Assembly: GCA_012934845.2 (NCBI GenBank)
Contig: WNNJ02000655.1
Coordinates: forward strand, 35,828-99,827
DNA: 64,000 nt
Direction of reading: 5' to 3'
From: Pomphorhynchus laevis
Lineage: Eukaryota > Acanthocephala > Palaeacanthocephala > Echinorhynchida > Pomphorhynchidae
Under the pieces are notes generated by a model, which was not told the DNA's origin, did no database searches, and saw only the letters and a list, made by a program, of their open reading frames with translations. Of the stretch, positions 13,378 through 28,100 are shown piece after piece (within the stretch, counting starts at the first letter, position 1; each line of letters starts with the position of its first letter). The translations under genes and the position numbers were made by a program.

Positions 13378-13620
13378 CTAGCCTAGTGGGTGTAACGTTG
13401 GAAGCGCTATACAGACTTCTGAAGTTTAAATCCGATCTGCACCTTATGTACGTAGTAAACATCTAATTACGGCCGAAAGGTGAAATGTAGGTATGGATAA
13501 GCAGCTGATGATGCCCATCCAGGTTGATTAGTAGCGTTTTGTTGTATCAGGAATAGGCGTAATACCTGTTAGTACACTGTCGTGCCACAATCATAAGAAT
13601 TTCGGCTCACAGATGCAATC
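13378..13620 (+). mobile_element. tRNA-derived SINE
   Basis: A markedly more G+C-rich block in A+T-rich DNA. Its start carries a good polymerase III A box (TAGCCTAGTGGGTGTAACG) and, about 35 bases on, a diverged B box (GAAGTTTAAATCC), the layout of a tRNA head. A non-tRNA body follows (GGCCGAAAGGTGAAATG, GATGATGCCCATCC, CACTGTCGTGCCACAATCAT), then an A/T tail. No second copy is obvious in this window. The internal promoter boxes are the main evidence. Confidence 0.6.
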
Positions 13621-14614
13621 AAATTCAATTAATAAATATAATATGAAATATTATATTGAATATTAAAATAAATATAAATATTTAAATATGAAATTTATAA
13701 ATAAAATATTAAACATAAAATATTATATACATATAATATATATAAATTTATATAAATTTTCGTAATTTTTAACAGTGGAAGCTTTTAAAATGTCTATATT
13801 TTTTCTAGATTAAAATTTTATTTTGAATATATATGGAGTATGTTAATGACCCCAGAGATCGGAATACAAACACAATTCAATATAATTGCCTGAAGGTACG
13901 TAGTAAATGTGACGTTATAAGAAGGTAAGGTTCTATTTGTGACGTTATAAAAAGTTTAAAACACTTTACGTTTTTAATTTGCGATCCCTGGTTTGATAAG
14001 ACATGTTTTATCATTATAACTATGGATTTTCAAATCTGAATGTTCTATCATTTAGAGTAATGTTTTAGGTTTCAGCTATAGTGTCAAATTGTATCGAATA
14101 ACAATTTTTGTTGTGAATAAAGTACGAATTAAATAACTTCTACATGTATAGATGCAGTACAAGTCGAAAGAAACACTGCACGTCATTTGTGCAATAACTA
14201 CACACCTCACTGCACTATCTGCACACCGTCGGTGAGTAATTCGGAAATTACTACAATTCAAAAATTTACGATTTTTATGTAAGTTTGAAAGTTGTTTTAT
14301 TATTGAACGTTGTTAACAAATTTTTTATTTTTTTAATTTTTGAATACCAGCGGTGTATTTATGTATGCTGATGGGTCCTGATCAAACAGCGTTAAGAGGG
14401 ACGATTTAGAAAACGACGCTGACATTTAGAAAACGAACTGATTTTATTTGGTTTTGTTCTTTTCCTTGTTTTATTATCTATATGTTTGAAATTTGCTATT
14501 ATCTGTATGTTGTTTTTAGTAAAAGAATCTATTATTATTATTTCGAATGTGCCCATTGTGCATATAAAAATCATACTTATGTCCTTTCTTCGTATTTAGA
14601 AAGAATAGCAAAAG

Positions 14615-17600
14615 ATGCTGACTAGTAAAAGTACGTTTGCGTTTATGTTGGTCACGACGCATATAGGAGGTAATTCTAGATTTCTCAAATATATTTCTTA
14701 CTACTTACTATAAATTTGTACAATTAAGGGTTATTTTATGTAAACCTTATGTTCTAAAAACAAATAAATACTTTTATTTTGTCAAATTTTGTCAAAAAAT
14801 ATATAAAATATATATGCCAAGAAAATCTAAAATTATAGTGCGAGTAAATAATAATTAATTAAATAATTAAATTCGAAATAATCTGTGAAATGCAAGGATG
14901 TTATGTTGCTCTATACTTCAATCCTAAACATGTGTCTTCAAACTAGCGTACGAATATCGTCACGGACTAGTTGCAACACGATTTACGTAAATCATTGTAT
15001 ATTACTTGCAATCAACGGTTAATCTTACATGAAGTGTTTATTTTCTTCAAATTATTATTCATCTAATCCTTATTCTGATGTATCGTCTGTTATTTATTAG
15101 TCAATTCATAATAATGACGTTTATTTTAAATTTTAATTTTTTATTTTAACTTGATTTAAATTTAAAAAAATCTTATAACAATTACTAATTTTATTATTAA
15201 ATTATTAAATTTTGATTTAGCATTATTATGTTTTGCCTATTTTATAATTATATTCAATACGTAGACTCAGTTAGCTGATTTGATTCAATAGATTTTTTGT
15301 AGTAAAAATATCTAATTACAGGTTTATTGGCTTCATTTACATGTAAGGACTTTGATGGTAACAATCAAACCGTGAGTATAAGTTTAATTGCTGCTTACAA
15401 ACGATAATTGTCTTTTATTGTTTTGTTTATTACAGAATAAAGAACTAAAAATTATTTCAGCCTTTGACTATGTGCAGGCTTTATCGTAAATACTGTAGAA
15501 TAAAATATGAGAATCAAAAAATCGACTTTTATAAAAACAGCTGTTTGCGTTAAATGGGAAGCATTTAACATTTTCTTGTTAAATTATAAAAATAAATATT
15601 TAAATGGGAAACATTTGAACATTTATCGCAAAAAGTCGATATAAACTGAGCAGGAACATTTCAACTGAAGATATTAAAATTGGACTTTTAATTTAATTTA
15701 ATTAATATAATTATATTAATTATAATAATTAATTATTAATAATTAATAATTATTAATTATATTAATTTTAATTATATTAATTTAATTTAATATAATTTAA
15801 TTTTCTAATAAATATCCCAAATAATTTGTTAAGTGAAGAAATACAGTGGATTAAAGCGTTTAATTATGTTTTTGCACAAAAGTACTATGTTTAAGAATTA
15901 TTAATTAATAATTAAAAATATTACTAATATTAAATATTAATAATATTATAATTATTAATTAATATTTATTAATTAAATGTAAAGGAATAAATTCTAATTA
16001 TTAAGTAATAATTATAGTAATTTAAGTAATTTATTAAGTAATAACTAATTAATAAATATAATCACATAAATATATAGTTGGTATTCACATTTTAATAAAA
16101 TAAATATAAAGATCCTATAGTCAAAAATATATCTGAACCAATAACGATTACAATTTGTTTGTGAAAGTAGATTTATCATTATTCGAGTCTAGATTATAGA
16201 CGTAAATACTTTGCTTAGTAATGGCTTTGCGAAACGAATCTAACGCTCAGTAGGACATCAATTCCTTCTGATCACGTATGAGTAACATATTTTATTCAAA
16301 GTGAGAAAATTGTATCGATAGAAAAATATAAAATATAGAGAATAATATCAATAATATAATGATTTATTTATAATATATTTTTATATATTATATAAAGGCC
16401 AGTTTGTCAATATATCAAGTTATATTTAGATAATACAGTATTGCCGATTTAGAGAACACTTGTTTAAGGTATTTTATTTAAAATCGACTTTACGATTTTA
16501 TATACACATTTGTGTGGTTGTCTAGAATTGCGCTGAATATAGAAAATATCTGAACTTAGACAACATGAAAGAATTCCTAGATGTAAGTCAATTTATAGTG
16601 TTCACAAACCTCAAACTATTTAGTCAACATTATATATGCATTTAATAAACAATTTAATAACAAATTAAATACGATTTGGAAACAAACACTAATATCGAAG
16701 GTAAATAATGACCTTTACTATTTTGTGCAGTCCGCCAGTGACTTATTTGCAATTAAGAAGCTTCAGATCTTATGATTAATTTAATAACAACCGTAACAGA
16801 CAAAGCTTATTTTGACAAATATAATGTTCGCGTTTAAAATACAGATGCATGTTTTAAAACTAATTTTTATAATAACTGATTTGGATCCATTTATTAAATT
16901 TAGAATTTTGAAGCTAACAACAGCCTAATTTCCAAATTTTAGATTTTTGGACTATCAGCAGCTAGTGAAATATAGAAGTAAATTATGTTTTGTTGATAAT
17001 TATTCTAAATTTAAATTTCTGTTACACATATTTCTAACATCAAATATGTGAACTAATACCTTTTCCATTTAGAAATACTTTTTATTTTTTAAATACTGAT
17101 ATATTAAGAATGACGAAATTCCTTTTAATTAATCTTATACTAAGATTAATAAAAGTAAGGCTGATATTTAATAAACAATTTAATAACAAATTAAATACGA
17201 TTTGGAAACAAACACCAAGATCGAAGAGTATGACCAAGCTAGTTCGCTCTTTGTTCCGTCCGTCAGTGATTTATTTGTTATTGAACAGCTTCTGATTTTT
17301 GGCTACACATCTCAATTTTGAAACACAAAACAATTTGTAAATACATTTGAATTTTAGTTCGAATACTAAAATCTACAATAACCTTACCATCCATAGCCGA
17401 TTTCGAGCTAGATTTTCGTATTATGTTACCTTATTTAGAAGCTATATGAAATACTAGTCTGATTGAAGGAATTGGGAAGACTCAAACAGCATAAACTAAC
17501 TCTATGCTGTTTCGACTTTTGAGTCTCATCAGTAAGGGGCTGCTGCACAACTGGATTAAAGTGCAGCACCCTTAGACAGCTTAATGAGTCCTTCTAGTAC

Positions 17601-19060
17601 ACATCCATGTACTAGGAATTAAGACTGGTGAGAGTATTCATCACGAATAATTCACTCACCACGACCTAGTAAGTAGGATTTAAAAGCACTCTTATCGAGA
17701 ACATACACCAAGATCCTTCATTGCTGGTGGTAAATTCATTACTTTTATAAATGGATTACTTTCTCGCCTATTTCTATTCCGATAAAAGAAATCAGGAAGA
17801 CGATTGAAATATGAAATACATTTGGGCTTACTTTCTCAACTCTTCTATCTGCACGTAAAAGTGGTAAACAAATTTAGGTTTCTCCAAAGCGAATGGAGCG
17901 AATTTACAACGGACCTCGTTGCCATAATGTCCATGCAATTACTGCGCTTGTACGGGTAATGAATTTATAGAATTCTCAAGAATTATGATTCAGCATTTCA
18001 ATGGTTTCATCAATGAATTCACAGGTGAAAACATTGTGTCTTCCTAGCACAAACGCTAAGAAATGTGGGATATATTATGTACTCAGGATTAATAAGGATA
18101 GACAATACAAACAAATTTATTTAGTAATTAACTAATTTTATAATTTTGTCTGATATAGTCACCTCTGCTAATTTACACAATAATTAGCGATTGTGAAATG
18201 GCGTTTAGATCTCCGCAATATTTTAGTTCTTCGCAACTTTCAGTCATTTGAAACATTTTAATTATTTGCAATCTTTTAGTTCTCCGAACCCTTTTTGTGC
18301 TCGTCAACCATTTTGTTATCCACAACCTTTTTGTTTGCCAACATTTTAGTGCTCGTCAACCTTTTTAGTTCTCCGCAATCGTTTTTAATTTTCGGCAAAT
18401 TTTTTGTTCTCGCTAACCTTTTTAGTTCTCTTCAATCTCTTTAAGTTCTCTGCGACCTTCTTTAGTGCTCAGCAATTTTTTAGTTCTCCTCAACTTTTTT
18501 TAGTGCAATGCAACCTTGAAAAATAATGTGTCATTGTGTATTAAAATACATGACGTGAAATAGTAAAATGTCAAATGCATTAAATTTAACCTCACAATCT
18601 ATGTCCGGCTCACGTGACATCAGTGTACCAAGGCTCACCGTTTGCGGGGTACTGATATAATCAAATAATCTTTGTAATCCATGGAAATAATTTTCAAGAT
18701 TTATAAAAATGGTCTCGCCGTCTCATTTGTATGTTAAACAATTATGGTAATATTTTACCATGGTTCATATTTATGTTAAAGAAAATATAATTGATTTTGA
18801 GAATAACTGTCTGTTGTGATCCATTTTGAATTATTATTTATATAATCGCAAGTATTTGTATATATATTGCATAATATTATATTTACGAGCCAAGAATATA
18901 TTTATGAGCCAGGATTATATTTACTAGCCAGGAGATTTTTTAAGGCTGAAAAGATCTAAGAGATAAAAGTATAAAATTTATTTAACCTGAGGAAGACCCC
19001 TAGAGGGTTGAAATATAATATTAATATTAATATAATATTAATATATATTAATATTATATA

Positions 19061-19157
<97 letters not shown>

Positions 19158-22100
19158 TGATCCTTCTTCAGTGCTACCGTACAATTTACAAGATTTGCAA
19201 GTTTACAGAAACTATATATTTTAAAAAGCTGACGTGTGACCCTTCTTTCTCCGGAAGGGTCCAGAAGAGTTTTTATATATAAATCTTGTTGTATATTTTT
19301 AGTTTCGAGTCAAAGTAATTCAAGCATGTGGTCTAGTCTGTCATAAACGATTTGGGATGGTAATATCATTTCTTATTTTTCTGAAATTTATGCTATGATT
19401 TAAAATATAATCACATAATACGAATGAACAGATGCGAATTTAAATATTCAGATGCAGAATAAACGTGGACTACATTTTCAAAATAAAATCTGCGTTTGAC
19501 CACGCAACTCGGTGATTTTGTATGAAATATTTGTTACGAAGGATTTTTTTAACAGGGTGTAACAATTAGGATTAAATGAACAACTACTGCTTAGAAGCGA
19601 TCAAAGCTACTTAATTGGCAGGATTCATAAATGGTGAGGTAACTATTTCAGGAAAAGGAAAATATTGAAAAGGTGATATTTGCGGGTAATCAATATATTA
19701 GAAAAATTTACAATCTATTCAAGAATAGCCAACTTTTAGAATTGATTCCATTAGGTTCTTATGTCATTTTAATTTTGAGCAATCAGAACAGATTTTTATG
19801 TTTTACAATTTTATAAAACGAGTAATTTATAGTAATTTAAAATGACATAAAACAGCATAAACACACCTACACAGTTCATTGTGACAAGGACACGCCCCTT
19901 AGTACATAAGCTGGTGTACAACATACAACATACACAGTACATTCAATTTTAATAAGAGTATTTGTTTATACTATATTATTACACTCAGTTGATGCTCAAG
20001 TTCAAAATAATGATTTTATCTCATGCGAATAAAACCATACGTTGATTATACGTTGATAACAATTAATTTAAGAAAATGTAATTTTATTTTTAAGTTTTAT
20101 ATTTTACAAGGCATATTTTTGGAAATTGTGTCAAAGCCCTTGTCAATATCACAGACATTCAGAAAGTACCTATAGTTTTAACAAAATATTAAAAACAGAA
20201 TTGTTTCCTATTTAAACCATTTTAACAATCGATTAAACAATCGATTGTAAAAATATTTCTATCATGTCCGTATACAAATATTAAAAACAGATTTCAGTCT
20301 AAGTCACAATTTGTAAATTTTTAAGTAGCAGAATCATAAAATGCTAAATTATTAAAATCAGATCAGCTAACTGAGTCTACGTATTTTATATTATTTATAA
20401 ATTAAAAATAATGCTTAATAAAAATTAAATAATAAATAATTATAAATAAAAGCTAATTTTATGTATTGAATAATAAATAACAAACGATGTATAAGAAAAA
20501 GAATTAGAGGTCATCATGAGGAACTCTTATGCTATCAGGTTTCGATCCATATTGCTCAACCCAACATAGCAGCGGGGCCAAATGCATTCTAATGACTTAT
20601 TTAATTTGATGAAATTTGATTATTTAGTATCTTTTTTAATACAAAGTATATTTTTTATTATTCATAAAATGTTCCCGGTTAAGAATTTAAATTTATTTTT
20701 AATAATATTGTGTTGATTTATATATTTTACTATTTTCTATTTTAAATGATTTTGAAGAAAACCAATATCGTTACAAATTGTTGCAATTCTTAAAATTTCA
20801 TTATTTAATGTATTATATTATATGTTATGCATGAATGCTCATGCAAAAATATGTTTCTTGTAAATTTAAATATGTCGTCTTAACAATATAAAAAAGGAGT
20901 AGTTTTAATTGATATTTTCTTTTATACTAATAATATGAAATAATTTTTTATTGGTAATTAATGATTATTTAATAATAATCCAATTATTAATACCCAATGT
21001 CGACGTAATCAATATATCGAAACATATATAATATCTTAATATAATTTAGATTTATTTTTTAAACAGTTATGAACAAATTCATATTCTATAAAGCTTAAAA
21101 ATAAGTCAGCTTTAATTGGGATACTATTCTTCCCATTATAGCAATAGTATATGTGGAACACATGTTCTAACATTTAAAGCGATTTAATTGCTCATTGATA
21201 ATTCATTCCTTAAAATATCAATTTCTAATTATTTTTAAATTTCATTAATTTAATAAATCTCAAATTTCTAATTAATTTCTTATATCCATACAGTAGGCAA
21301 TATTATTAAAAATAAATTTAAAGACCTAAGCTAAAATTTTATATGGATAATAAACAATTTGCTATGTATTAGAATAAAATACATCAGATAATCAAATTTC
21401 ATCAGAGGAAATGCGTCATTAGCATGTATTTGGCCCCGCTGATATGTTATGTCGAGGAATAGGAGACGAAATCTGATATCATAGCAGTCCTCCTGATGAC
21501 CTTAAAATATTTAAGGATTCTATTGATTGAATCTTATCCATATATTTATATTTACTTGATGGTTTAATTTTTGTTAGATAGGCGTTATAATTATTATAAC
21601 ATATATATGTATATTTTCTTTCCGAATATAAGATTAATTAATTTTACTAACGCTTATTTAATATCTACTAAATCTAGATTTGTATAAAGCGTACTAAAAT
21701 CCTATGTATTTATATTTTGAAAATTTATTCCTTTTGTCTGTTCTAAATTTTTTTTTGTGTTCTAAAAATTATTTTGTAGAATTTTATCCATATATTTATA
21801 TTTATTTGATGGTTTAATTTTTGTTAGATATGCGCTATAGTTATTATAACATATATATGTATATTTTTCCGAATATAATATTAATTAATTTTTCTAACGC
21901 TTCTTTAATATCTGTAAAATCTAGATTTGTATAAAGCTTACTAAATCGTAAGTATATTTTAAAAATTCATTCCTTTTGTGTGTACTAAAAATTCTTTTGT
22001 AGAATTGTATACATATATTTATATAAATATGTATATATGCATATATATATTCATCTCAAAAGTGAGTGAGACCAATCCGCGTGAAATACATTGTTATCAT

Positions 22101-25100
22101 TGAAGCCAGACACGGAAGAATGGTTGCAAGTACCGTTTCGTCATCAGTGAAGCAGTAGTGCTGATTTAGCACTCAATGTGAAATTACCAGAAATCATTCT
22201 GGTACTTCATACACATGACTCATGTGCCGTCTGCCAGTCATCCTCTGCATCCAGTTGTGGGAGGTATCTGGCACTGATGAGTCATTGTGATGACGAAACG
22301 GTACTTGCTACCGTTCTTTCGTGCCTGGCTTCAATGATAACAATATATATATTTATGTATACATATATATTTATATTTAAATATCATATATATATTTATG
22401 ATACAACGTCTGTAATTTATTGGTCAATTCATAAAAATTACTTTTTTTTAATGTAAATATATTTTAAAATAAAATAGAATTTAAAATAATAATATAATAT
22501 AAGTAATATATTATATTCTATTTTAATATAAAATAGAATTTATAAATAGAAAATATAAAATACGTAGACCAGGTTTATATATTTCATACTTTTTCATATT
22601 ACAGTATTTCATTACTTTTATTGTAAATAAAAGTTTTACGACATTAATAAATAAAAAAGTATAAAAAATACTAAAATAATTGTTTTGATAATTTAACAAA
22701 TTATAAAAATAATTAATTAACTTTTTTAAAAATATTAAAAATCAAAAATTTGTTAAAAGTTATTAAAATAATTTTTTTCTAAAAAAAAACAGTTAGAAAT
22801 TATATTATTCAAATAAAGGTTATATCATTCGCTAAAGTTATATTATTCACATATATATAATTCAGATTACGTAACTTCTATATGACATTACAAGTTATTT
22901 TATTTTTTATATAAATTATCCATACTTCAAGTATTTTATTTATATAAACAGAAAGGTGTTTGTTTAAAAGTACTACTTGTTTTATTGAATTTTTATGTAA
23001 TTTTATAATTTTATGTAACTTTTATGCGATTTTTAATTTGATCAGATAAAATAAATTTAATTGCTTCTATTGATAATTTATTTGTTAATAATAAAGTGTT
23101 ATTATGACATATCTCATCTAAGGGGAACAATAATTCAATTTTATTTGATCAGATAAGGACTTCTATTAAAATATAATATAATATTTTATTTTAAGTTTTA
23201 TTCTATTTTAAAATATATTTATATTTTAAACGAAATTAGGGTTTCTTATATATCATATATAACAGATATGATATATTATATATGATATATATCTTATATA
23301 TTATATCTTATAAATTTGATGTTTCTTATTCTTTTATAGTTCCTTAAGTGCATCAGATCAAAAAGTATTTTAATTCTATAAGTATCCAATTAATAATCAA
23401 AACGTATACAATTTTACAGTAGAATTAATATTATATGCTGTGACTATCGAGGATGTTTAAAGTTTTATTCAATCTATCACTCCCACTTCTAGCACAAATA
23501 TTAAAAACACAGTATAAAATAATTATCTCCAATTAATTACTGAAGAATAAATAAGGAAGTACAAAGAATAAGCTACCCTTATTTATTTTGAAAGTGAATT
23601 TAAGTTATTTAGCGTTTATTTGCAATTTGATTCAGGTATTTTTTCTTTTTTAACTAATATATTTTCAGGTATTTTGGAACTACTTAAATATGACAATGAC
23701 GGACGATATAATATATTCACTATTAGGCGTAAGTATTGAAATCATTTAGGGTTTCGTCTTAAATTGTATAAATTGATTTATAGAAAGAAATTTAATGTAA
23801 ATTGAAATATAGCCTTTAGTTAGAATTTGTATAATAGTAGTTATTTTATATAATTAATAAAAAAATTAATATTAATTTATAATAATGTGAATAATTAATG
23901 TGATTAAAAACATAACATGCAGATAAATTAATCGAAAACAGCCAGTCGTTAAAAATTCATTCGCTTCTTTAACTTTGTTACGGCCTCAGGTCCAGCGGAA
24001 TCTGAGCCGTCCAGCCAATCTAACACGCCGCTCTCCTGCTAAACCACCCGGAGTTTTTCACCCTCCCCAAAGAGTCCAAAGAGGCATACTTTGCTCGGTA
24101 ATCTCGAGATTAGGAGCTTGATAAACCTATAGTCTTTGCTCTCAGGACGTCCTTTCGAAACTAAGACTAATCCGGAAATATCCCAAGTACCCAAGAGACG
24201 CACTTGGGTTTTCCCATTCAACGACAGATGATGATCCTGTTTCAGGCCTCCTAGCTTTCTTCAGGATACATTTGAGGGGCGCCATGAAAGACAACCACCT
24301 CGATTTGGAGGAGCTTAAATTAAGATTGAAGAGGTCAGCTGGTCTGTTAATCTTAAAAAGAAGCGGCTGATGTCTGAGACTACATATTTGCACCTGCGTC
24401 CAGAGAACTGGGATGTGGTATCATTAGCGTATACCTCAAGATGTTGAAATTCTTGAATAGTACAAGGGAGGCAGCAGGATATAAGATAGGAGAAAGTGGG
24501 GAGTCTTGGGGTACATCCGTAATTGAGTAGAAATGATGCACATCAGAGTTGTCTTCATAATATAATCGCTTGGTGTACAGCAGCATTTCCACCCTGTTAA
24601 GATTTCTCGCAAGCAACTCGAGAAATCTGAAAGAGGAGATAACGAATGGAATGAATTAAATATTATCTATGATATAATATAAATATATTATATATGTATG
24701 TACATATATTAAAAGGAAGCTTTAAATTTTAGATTGTTTAAGAGCTTTTGCTGTCAATCTTATTCCGCGATAACAAATTTAAATCATTTTCCTGTGTTTA
24801 ACCGTGTTCCTCTTTAATTATTACGTAATAAAATAACTGTTCGTTATTTTTTATTAAAATATATTTTGTTATTATAGTTGGCATCCAGAATTATGTTATT
24901 ATAGTTGACATCCACAATCTTAATATATAATTATATATAATACATTAATAGTATTGTTTGATAATAAAGATTTTAAACTTTTTTATCCAACACTAATAGG
25001 TACATATTATGAAATCTAGTTCTTTAGTTCTGTCTTGGAATCAATTTTCTAATTTACGAATATAAACTTGATTTGACTGAATTGCATAATTGTTGAAATT

Positions 25101-28100
25101 CTAGTTTTTTAAAGAAAAATTCAATAAACATTTTTATAAATGAATAGTAAATAGTATACGGTAGATATATTATAATATATAATAAGGTAGATATACTTTT
25201 TATTAGAATTTTTATCCAATAAGTGAACAAATTTATCCAGGTAACCTCATTCTTAATAAAACCAATATTGATGATAAAGAAGGTATACATCTTGATATGA
25301 ACATTAAATTAACAGCAATTTAAACTATTATTAATTTATATCGTAAAGATGGCATATTTAAATTTATAAGAAACCTATTTTTGCATGAGCATTCATGCAT
25401 ACCATATAATATAAAATATAATACATTAAATAATGAAATTTTAAGAATTGCAACAATTTGTAACGATATTGTCTTTCTTCAAAATCAATTAAATAATTTA
25501 ATAGATGCATATTTTAAACAAGGTTACAATAAAAATGTAATAAAACTGTAATAGCAGTTCCTCCTGATGACCAGGAGGAACTGATACCAGGAGGAACTGA
25601 TATCTCTTATTCTGATACATCGTCTGCTATTTATTAGTCAATTTATAAAAATTGATTTTTATTTTAAAACTTTAACTTTATATTATTTTCTTTATTTTAT
25701 GTAGAATAAAATACGTAGACTTAGTTAGCTAATCTGATTATGCTATTTTTGTCATTAATTTATTTCAAAAAAATATTCAGTCACTTCAAAAACCAATTTT
25801 ATTTTATAGGTCCTCAACGATATTTTTATACTTGATTACGTTCACGTATGTATTATTTGTTATTTACTTATATTTTCATTATCATTTTCAGTTACAGATT
25901 ATCTTTAACTGATTTAATTATAAACTAGACAATTAAATAAATTAAACAATTAAATTTATTAATAATTAATAAACTACTAATTTACGCATTTGTTATCTGG
26001 TTTATTTAATTTTAATAATTTACAAGTTCTACGTTGAGTCGGTAATTTTGTGATGACCAAATAGCAACGCATTGCCATTAATAATGGATATGCACTAAAA
26101 AATGCTTTTTTAAAAGCAAATGCAGTTTGCAATGATAAAATATTTGGGGATAATATATTTATATCGTTTATAAATTTAAAAATATCAAAATTAACTTTTA
26201 TAAAATTTAGTAATTCATTTTATGCTTTTATTTTTTAATTTCCCTGCAGTATCTTAAGAATAACGATCTCTTTACGTATAAATCTATAACAACAAGGTTG
26301 CAGAATCAATTAAATATTGCACATTAATTAAAAATATCAATAATTGTAATTACTGTTGATGCTACACCTAATATCAAATGTCAAAATCAGAGAATATATA
26401 TACATCTGTGATATATATACTCTGTATGATAATTGATTATATCCATAAAGACAGATCATTGCAAACGACGGGATATTAATGTACATACAAAATAAATTTA
26501 GTTCAAAGAACATTTAAATATAGTAATATCTACAAACACAAATGATAGAGCCTATGCCTGAGATATGTGTAAATAGATGTCGTATATTTTAATCTTCTTA
26601 CATTAACGTCGTTAGAAAATCGTTTAATAACAGTGCCAAGTGAGAGTTTAGTGGTTAAATGTTTAAATTCGGGTCTGAATTAAATTTATATTTTAAAAAA
26701 TTATATATTTTAAATAGAAATCGATTAATGAACAGATTAATAGTATACCACAAATATAATAGTATACTACACGTATATTATAGTATTAATGGTTTTAGGA
26801 TAATCATTATAGGTTATAAGGATAACTGAAATGTTTTAAAATTTCTGCTCTTATTCATCAACCAAACAGAGCAGCAAGGCAAAATGCACGCCAATGATGC
26901 ATGTCCTCTAATTGAGTTTTGCTTTCTTGGTCTTCATATAAAATGTCTGGTCTAATTTATTTTAATAGATTTAGCTTAGAGGTCAACCTATTTCTAGATA
27001 GCCGAATAAAATGAAAAACATGTGTTTAAACGTGAACGATCCGCGGCGTTATGAGTATCTGTATAAAGTATCTCAATAGTTAGAATAAAGGTGGAATAAA
27101 TATAATAGGTCATCAGGAATAACTTCTTCGTTATTATATTTCGGTCCTTATCCATAATGATTATCATACAAGCGGGGATAAATTTGGATCAAAATGTTTA
27201 CTTTATTTACAAAATATGATAAAATATATTATAGCATACCATATATTGTTAAATAATGAAATTAATTTTAAAAATTATGCATGAAATTAGTTAGATTAAA
27301 ATAATCTTTTTTAATTCGTTAAAGTTGGTTTTAATTAAATATGTCTACGACCGTTGATGTGATGCCTTAAAATTCAGTAACTTTGCAAATAACACTCCTT
27401 TATAAACAATGAAATGCATTTTTACCAACTCTAATGTGTTTTTGGAGCACTGAATTGGTTTTCAAATGCTTACTTGGGAGCATAAAAACCTTAAGTATAT
27501 TAGCTGTTGTTTTATTGTCAAAGTTGTTAGATAAAAATAAGTATTTGATTTAACGATATAAACAATTTTGGATATTATATGATCAGTTAACTTAGTCTAC
27601 TTATTTTGTAATATAAATAATTAAAAAATAAAATAGTACTGACTTAAGCCAGGAATATTTTAAAATACAATCAAATTATAAAATATTAAATTCATAACTA
27701 AAATATTAATTTATTATTAAATAAGTTATTATTTTCTCTTTATAATTTCTTAAACATTGGTTTCTATCAAAAGAATTTAACGTTATAAAAATAGATTCAT
27801 AATGACTTGCAAAAAGGAGATTTAGGCATTTGGTAAATGACAAAACTTTAAAATTTATGTTAAATTCAAGTACTCCGTTAAGGGCGCCACTAGTTTTTGA
27901 TAAAATGATTTAATTTATTAAATTATTTCGTTTGATAATTTATTTCCTTTTTCCGTTGTAGAGTGGTTTTTCATTTTTGAATATACGCCACGTATGTATC
28001 TTTTCAAATTGGTTTTTAAAGTTTTTTAAATTGTTTTTTAACTTCTAAGAAAAAGGTTTGATAAAAAGTTTGAAAAACGTTTTTTTTAATAAATTAGAAT

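Noticed and set aside
22178-22456. 92-codon plus-strand ORF
   Set aside because: Most of it is the foldback element and simple AT repeat; codons cross the inverted arms.
22605-22622. Possible 18-nt micro-exon YFITFI
   Set aside because: Phase fits, but it is very A+T-rich, lies just beyond a retroelement end, and the flanking signals are weak enough for chance.
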